This document shows, in pieces, positions 60,928 to 64,000 of a stretch of DNA of 64,000 nt. Position 1 is the first letter of the stretch. Each line of letters opens with the position of its first letter. Origin of the DNA: GCA-2731375 sp964344935 (GTDB lineage Bacteria > Pseudomonadota > Alphaproteobacteria > GCA-2731375); contig CAYFPL010000004.1 of NCBI GenBank assembly GCA_964344935.1, positions 186,001 to 250,000 on the forward strand, given 5' to 3'. The notes beneath the pieces are model-generated. The model worked only from the letters and a program-made list of their open reading frames with translations, had not been told where the DNA came from and ran no database searches. The position numbers and the translations under genes are program-made.

Positions 60928-61467
60928 CTACCACTTGGTGATGCCGAGAACCCTGGGTGGGGCGGCGGCAAGATCGTCCAGCAGATAGGCGGGGGCGTCG
61001 ATATCCTGGTTGCCCCGACGCAGGCCGCGCACTTCCGCCCAGGCGGTCGAGGCGAGCGCCGCAATGCCGCGGTGCAGGCAGCCCTGGAAACCTCCGGTCT
61101 CTGCCGACGGCTCGGGGCCCAGATAGATCACCAGATGGCGGCCCGGCTCAGGCTCCCGCACCAGGGCGCAGCTGCCCGCCGCTTCACGCAGCAGGGGATG
61201 CGCCAGGTGCGGCGACAAGGCGCCGAAGTCCACCAGGTACAGGCTGATCAGCACCTTAACGCCGCTCAGGCGGTGCATCAGGGTTTGCAACTCCTCCAGA
61301 AGTTCATCGTCCACCGCGAGGTTTTCGCCGCTGCGCTCGGGAGACAGACGCCCGGCGCTGCTTTGCGGAAGAAATTTCGCGTGGTGATGCAGGTCGTGTT
61401 TCAAGTCGATTGCCCTCAACAAGTTCGCCGACGCAGATGCCCAATTAGACACTTTTTGCGGGGGCAT
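60928..61467 (-). CDS. Hypothetical protein
   Basis: A 179-residue protein I do not recognise. It has His clusters near the start (HDLHHHAKF), a helical ELLEELQTLMHRLSG, then alternating strands (KVLISLYLVDFGAL, GRHLVIYLGP) that hint at an alpha/beta domain. Codon bias favours this strand. The start is uncertain because several internal ATG/GTG codons exist. Confidence 0.5.
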   Translation of the reverse strand: MPPQKVSNWASASANLLRAIDLKHDLHHHAKFLPQSSAGRLSPERSGENLAVDDELLEELQTLMHRLSGVKVLISLYLVDFGALSPHLAHPLLREAAGSCALVREPEPGRHLVIYLGPEPSAETGGFQGCLHRGIAALASTAWAEVRGLRRGNQDIDAPAYLLDDLAAAPPRVLGITKW

Positions 61468-61512
61468 TGGTTGGGCAAAACTGTGACATTTTCGGGGCGG
61501 GATATTTTTTGG

Positions 61513-62129
61513 CTATTTTCCGGCGTTTTCAAGTTCCGCCATGGCCTCTTCGGTGGAGACGACCCGGCCGAATAGGCGCTGGAAATTGGTAATGGTGGCG
61601 TTGTGTAGGTCCTCGTGAGTCGTTCCACAGGCATCCTCGATCAGAGTAACGCCATAGCCCCGGTCGGCGGCCTCTCGCGCCGTGGTATCGACGCACATGT
61701 TGGTGGACACCCCGCTCATATAAAGCTGATCCCGCCCCATGGAGCGCAAGAGATGGTCGATGCCGGTGGAGGCGAAGGCGCCGATGGTGGTCTTGTTGAT
61801 GACACTTTCGCCGGGCAGGGGCTTTAATTCATCGATAATCTCGTGTTCCCGGCTGCCTTCATAGTTGTCCAGGGCCACGAACATGCCTTTCATATGCCTC
61901 GGCGCATCGGAACAGTCCGCCAGGCCCGCGCCTATGGTCAAGTAAACCACCGCGCCGCCGCTGTTCCGAAATTGGCTCAATAGACGCTGGATGTTAGGCA
62001 CTACCTTGCTNNNNNNNNNNGGCCAGGCGCCGGCGCGCCTTCCGCCACGACGAGGGCGGCGCGGCCCATGTCCGGCGTCTGTTCGTTCATGAATGCCTGG
62101 ATATAGTCGTTGTCGGGTGTCTTGTTCAT
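61513..62129 (-). CDS. Isochorismatase-like cysteine hydrolase, interrupted by assembly gap
   Basis: The C-terminal ~165 codons (61513-62001 and slightly beyond) encode an isochorismatase-fold hydrolase. The catalytic Cys is in YMSGVSTNMCVDTTAREAAD and the catalytic Lys in SVINKTTIGAFASTGIDHLL. The N-terminal ~35 codons (MNKTPDNDYIQAFMNEQ...RAALVV) lie on the far side of the 10-N run at 62011-62020. Normally RAALVV leads straight to the catalytic Asp (xDMQ), which is missing at the gap edge. The real gene is probably intact but badly assembled here; coordinates across the gap are nominal. The reaction (N-carbamoyl or amide hydrolysis) is not defined. Confidence 0.8.
62011..62020. other. Assembly gap (10 N)
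   Basis: Ten ambiguous bases mark a scaffold join of unknown true length inside the isochorismatase-like gene. The reading frame is not preserved across it. Confidence 0.99.
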
Positions 62130-62138
62130 GGCATTGTC

Positions 62139-62879
62139 CTATTTCGCTGTATAGCCGCCGTCGGCGCAGATCACCTGGCCCGTGATAAACGAGGCCGCAT
62201 CCGACAGCAGGAACAAATTGACGGCTGCGATCTCTGCCGCTTCGCCGAAGCGGCCCATGGGGATACCCTTCAGCAAGAATTCCCGCCGCTCCGGTATCGA
62301 CCGGCTCTCGGCCGTCATGTCCGTATTGATGGGGCCGGGCCCGACCGCATTGATGCGCACGTTGTCGGGACCCAGTTCCAGGGCCATGGCGCGCACCAGG
62401 CCGTTGATCCCGGATTTAGAGGCCGCATAGGCCGCCGCCCTGGGATGGCCCACCAGGCCGATCTGACTGGAAATCAGCACGATGGCACCTTTGCCCGCGG
62501 CCTGCATAGGCCGTGCGGCAGCGCGGGCCAGGTTGAAACACCCCGTCAGGTTGGTGTCGATCACATCGCGCCAGGTATCATCGTCTGTGTTCGTGGAGGT
62601 GGCTATGGCAAGAATGCCGGCGCAGGCGAGCGCACCATCCAATCCGCCGAAGCGCTCTATGGCGATGGCCATAGCCCCATCAAGGGCAACACTGTCCCGG
62701 ACGTCGAGATCGAAGATGTCATCGCCTGGAATATGCTTCGCCAATGTCTGGTGCTGATCCTCGCCCCATACCGTGCCTGCCACCCGCGCCCCCTGTGCCA
62801 CGGCGGCCTCGACAGTGGCCAAGCCGATGCCGGAACCGGCACCCGTGACGAACAGGCGGTATCCATCAAGGTCAATCAT
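62139..62879 (-). CDS. SDR-family oxidoreductase (1)
   Basis: A 246-residue classical short-chain dehydrogenase. Cofactor loop LFVTGAGSGIGLATVEAAVA, catalytic Ser in IVLISSQIGLVGHP, and catalytic Tyr/Lys in AAAYAASKSGINGLVRAM. The usual NNAG is CAG (LACAGILAIA). The D in FDLDVRD after strand 3 suggests NAD preference. ATG 62879 is chosen where homology starts. It lies 9 bases upstream of the isochorismatase-like gene, so the two are co-transcribed. Confidence 0.9.
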   Translation of the reverse strand: MIDLDGYRLFVTGAGSGIGLATVEAAVAQGARVAGTVWGEDQHQTLAKHIPGDDIFDLDVRDSVALDGAMAIAIERFGGLDGALACAGILAIATSTNTDDDTWRDVIDTNLTGCFNLARAAARPMQAAGKGAIVLISSQIGLVGHPRAAAYAASKSGINGLVRAMALELGPDNVRINAVGPGPINTDMTAESRSIPERREFLLKGIPMGRFGEAAEIAAVNLFLLSDAASFITGQVICADGGYTAK

Positions 62880-62990
62880 GCGGGCCCTAAATTGCTTCCA
62901 AACGGGACCACTATACACCGTCTTTCAAGATCGGGGCCGCCACGATAATCTCGCCTTCGCTCCTTCGCCAACAGCATCAGGAGGTGGGAA

Positions 62991-63749
62991 ATGGATTTGC
63001 AACTGGCCGGCCGTATTGCCCTGGTGACCGGCGCCAGCATCGGCCTGGGCGCCTCTATCGCCGAACATCTGGCGGCGGAAGGCTGCCGCCTGGCCCTCCT
63101 GGCCCGGCGGGAATCGTTGCTGGAGGCGGTGGCCAATGCGATCGCCGGCCAGGGCCACGAACGTCCCGTGGTGATCGTCGAGGACGTGACGGCGCCGGGC
63201 ATGGCGGATCGGGTGCAAAAGGCGGTCGAAGGCCGGTTCGGGCAACTGGATATCCTGATCAACAACGCCGGCGGCTCCCGGCCGATGTCGGATCTGGGTT
63301 CCGAGGCGGAATGGGAAGAGGCCATGGCGCTGAACTTTACTGCCGCCCGCCAGTTGGCCCATGGCTTCGTGCCCGGCATGCGGGCGCGAAAGTTCGGCCG
63401 CATCGTGAACATCACCGGCAACGACGAGCCCACGGCCATGAACGCCGCCGTGCCCCCCAATGGTGCCATGCATATCTGGGCCAAGGCGTTAAGCCGTGAG
63501 GTGGGTGGTGACGGCGTTACGGTCAATTGCATCCCGCCGGGCCGTATCCACTCCGAACAGATCGACGAACGCCTGATGCCGACCAAGGCGGCGCAACAGG
63601 CCTGGGTCGAAGCCCATTGCCCGGCCGGCTATATCGGCGAGCCCGAGGATCTGAGCGTTCTCGCCACCTTTCTTTGCTCACCCAGGGCCCGGTATATCAA
63701 TGGCCAGGTGATCCACGTCGACGGCGGCGCCCGTTACGGATCGACATAG
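62991..63749 (+). CDS. SDR-family protein lacking the catalytic Tyr (2)
   Basis: A 252-residue SDR with a normal nucleotide-binding loop, ALVTGASIGLGASIAEHLAA, and LDILINNAGGSRPMSDL. Where the catalytic Ser and YxxxK should be, it reads IVNITGNDEPTAMN and NGAMHIWAKALSREV, so Tyr is replaced by His and Ser is absent. The C-terminus has YINGQVIHVDGGARYGS. It may be a non-oxidoreductase SDR or use another acid/base. GGAGGTGGG precedes ATG 62991. It is divergent from SDR (1). Confidence 0.85.
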   Translation: MDLQLAGRIALVTGASIGLGASIAEHLAAEGCRLALLARRESLLEAVANAIAGQGHERPVVIVEDVTAPGMADRVQKAVEGRFGQLDILINNAGGSRPMSDLGSEAEWEEAMALNFTAARQLAHGFVPGMRARKFGRIVNITGNDEPTAMNAAVPPNGAMHIWAKALSREVGGDGVTVNCIPPGRIHSEQIDERLMPTKAAQQAWVEAHCPAGYIGEPEDLSVLATFLCSPRARYINGQVIHVDGGARYGST

Positions 63750-63848
63750 GCGATCAATTCTCGCTCACGTCTACGGCAATTGCTCTTGCCGTGACCGCGA
63801 TGGGGTCTATCTCCATGGCCCGTCACTGCATATGCGAGGGCCAATGCC

Positions 63849-63977
63849 ATGACCGTCAAATCACTCGTATGCGTCATCATCCTGGCCGCGGCCGGTCTGC
63901 TGACCGGTTGCCAGACCGTCAACGATACCGGCCGCTACCTGGAAAGCCACAACAAATGGGACGTTTCCGGCCCCTAG
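63849..63977 (+). CDS. Very small lipoprotein
   Basis: A 42-residue protein: MTVKSLVCVIILAAAGLLTG then Cys, a clear lipoprotein signal (LLTGC), followed by only about 21 mature residues, QTVNDTGRYLESHNKWDVSG-P. It is entericidin-sized but the mature part is not a recognised entericidin. The lipobox makes it likely to be real. It lies 99 bases after the second SDR gene. Confidence 0.65.
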   Translation: MTVKSLVCVIILAAAGLLTGCQTVNDTGRYLESHNKWDVSGP

Positions 63978-64000
63978 GATGATGGCGTCACCGGATCAAG

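Noticed and set aside
59656..61575. A 639-codon plus-strand open frame
   Set aside because: It is antisense to the AMACR-like gene, which has clear family motifs and a ribosome-binding site. The plus-strand product has no recognisable domain; high GC leaves long shadow frames.
1..64000. tRNA, rRNA or CRISPR arrays
   Set aside because: No cloverleaf-like TTCGA loop with matching acceptor stem, no rRNA-like block and no regularly spaced repeats were found on reading both strands; a covariance-model scan would be needed to exclude a small RNA.

Overview
The window is 64 kb of GC-rich chromosome from an alphaproteobacterium, most likely an uncultured (possibly marine) Rhodospirillales-like lineage. 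The evidence is gene order and family content: ileS-lspA-bamF-M16-M16, lgt-midA-pgeF, a BamF/DUF3035 lipoprotein, UbiK, a PAS_5 protein pair, and many acyl-CoA dehydrogenases and CaiB-type CoA transferases. A 10-N run at 62011-62020 marks a scaffold gap, so this is draft sequence. No rRNA, tRNA or CRISPR array was recognised.

Layout. 1-2.6 kb: end of a molybdenum hydroxylase, a MoaD-like protein, a CHASE4-type histidine kinase and a MoaD-like remnant. 2.8-4.7 kb: an AT-rich islet with a DUF5131 (Gp37/Gp68, three-Cys) protein and its partner TcmP. 4.8-9.4 kb: gene scars, tandem EutQ-like cupins, gamma carbonic anhydrase and two acyl-CoA dehydrogenases. 9.6-13.1 kb: TPR-OGT glycosyltransferase, RraA-like and DehI-like genes. 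13.1-16.9 kb: lgt-midA-pgeF plus an enolase-superfamily gene. 17-30.7 kb: housekeeping block (ubiK, proC, ileS, lspA, bamF, two M16 proteins, pgi, mutL, rsmD, a pseudouridine synthase, tadA). 30.7-40.2 kb: CoA transferase, a selenoprotein, acyl-CoA dehydrogenase, tandem DUF2817 proteins, diguanylate cyclase, glutathionyl-hydroquinone reductase, a SPOR lipoprotein and peptide deformylase. 40.3-41.7 kb: a lower-GC PLP dehydratase/ArsR pair. 41.8-46.6 kb: acyl-CoA dehydrogenase-MoxR-CoxE and a divergent acyl-CoA dehydrogenase. 46.6-57.3 kb: VOC protein, a response regulator with a degenerate Hpt domain, a tartrate-dehydrogenase-like enzyme, PAS proteins, a thioesterase, a FIST + hybrid kinase operon and a thioesterase remnant. 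57.3-64 kb: ParDE, a carboxyltransferase, an AMACR-like protein, an isochorismatase-like hydrolase broken by the gap, two SDRs and a tiny lipoprotein.

Themes. Much of the accessory content is acyl-CoA and CoA-ester chemistry plus signalling (two histidine kinases, PAS, GGDEF, REC). Four points stand out. (1) The TcmP/DUF5131 pair is a poorly understood two-gene system on a foreign-looking islet. (2) A GrdB/PrdB-like protein has an in-frame UGA in a UxxC motif with a hairpin just downstream, indicating selenocysteine. (3) Both histidine kinase loci sit between an intact gene and a decayed C-terminal fragment of a paralogue of that same gene, and a third displaced C-terminal fragment (acyl-CoA dehydrogenase) lies at 5 kb. 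(4) An approximately 30% GC patch lies inside the GC-rich TPR-glycosyltransferase gene.
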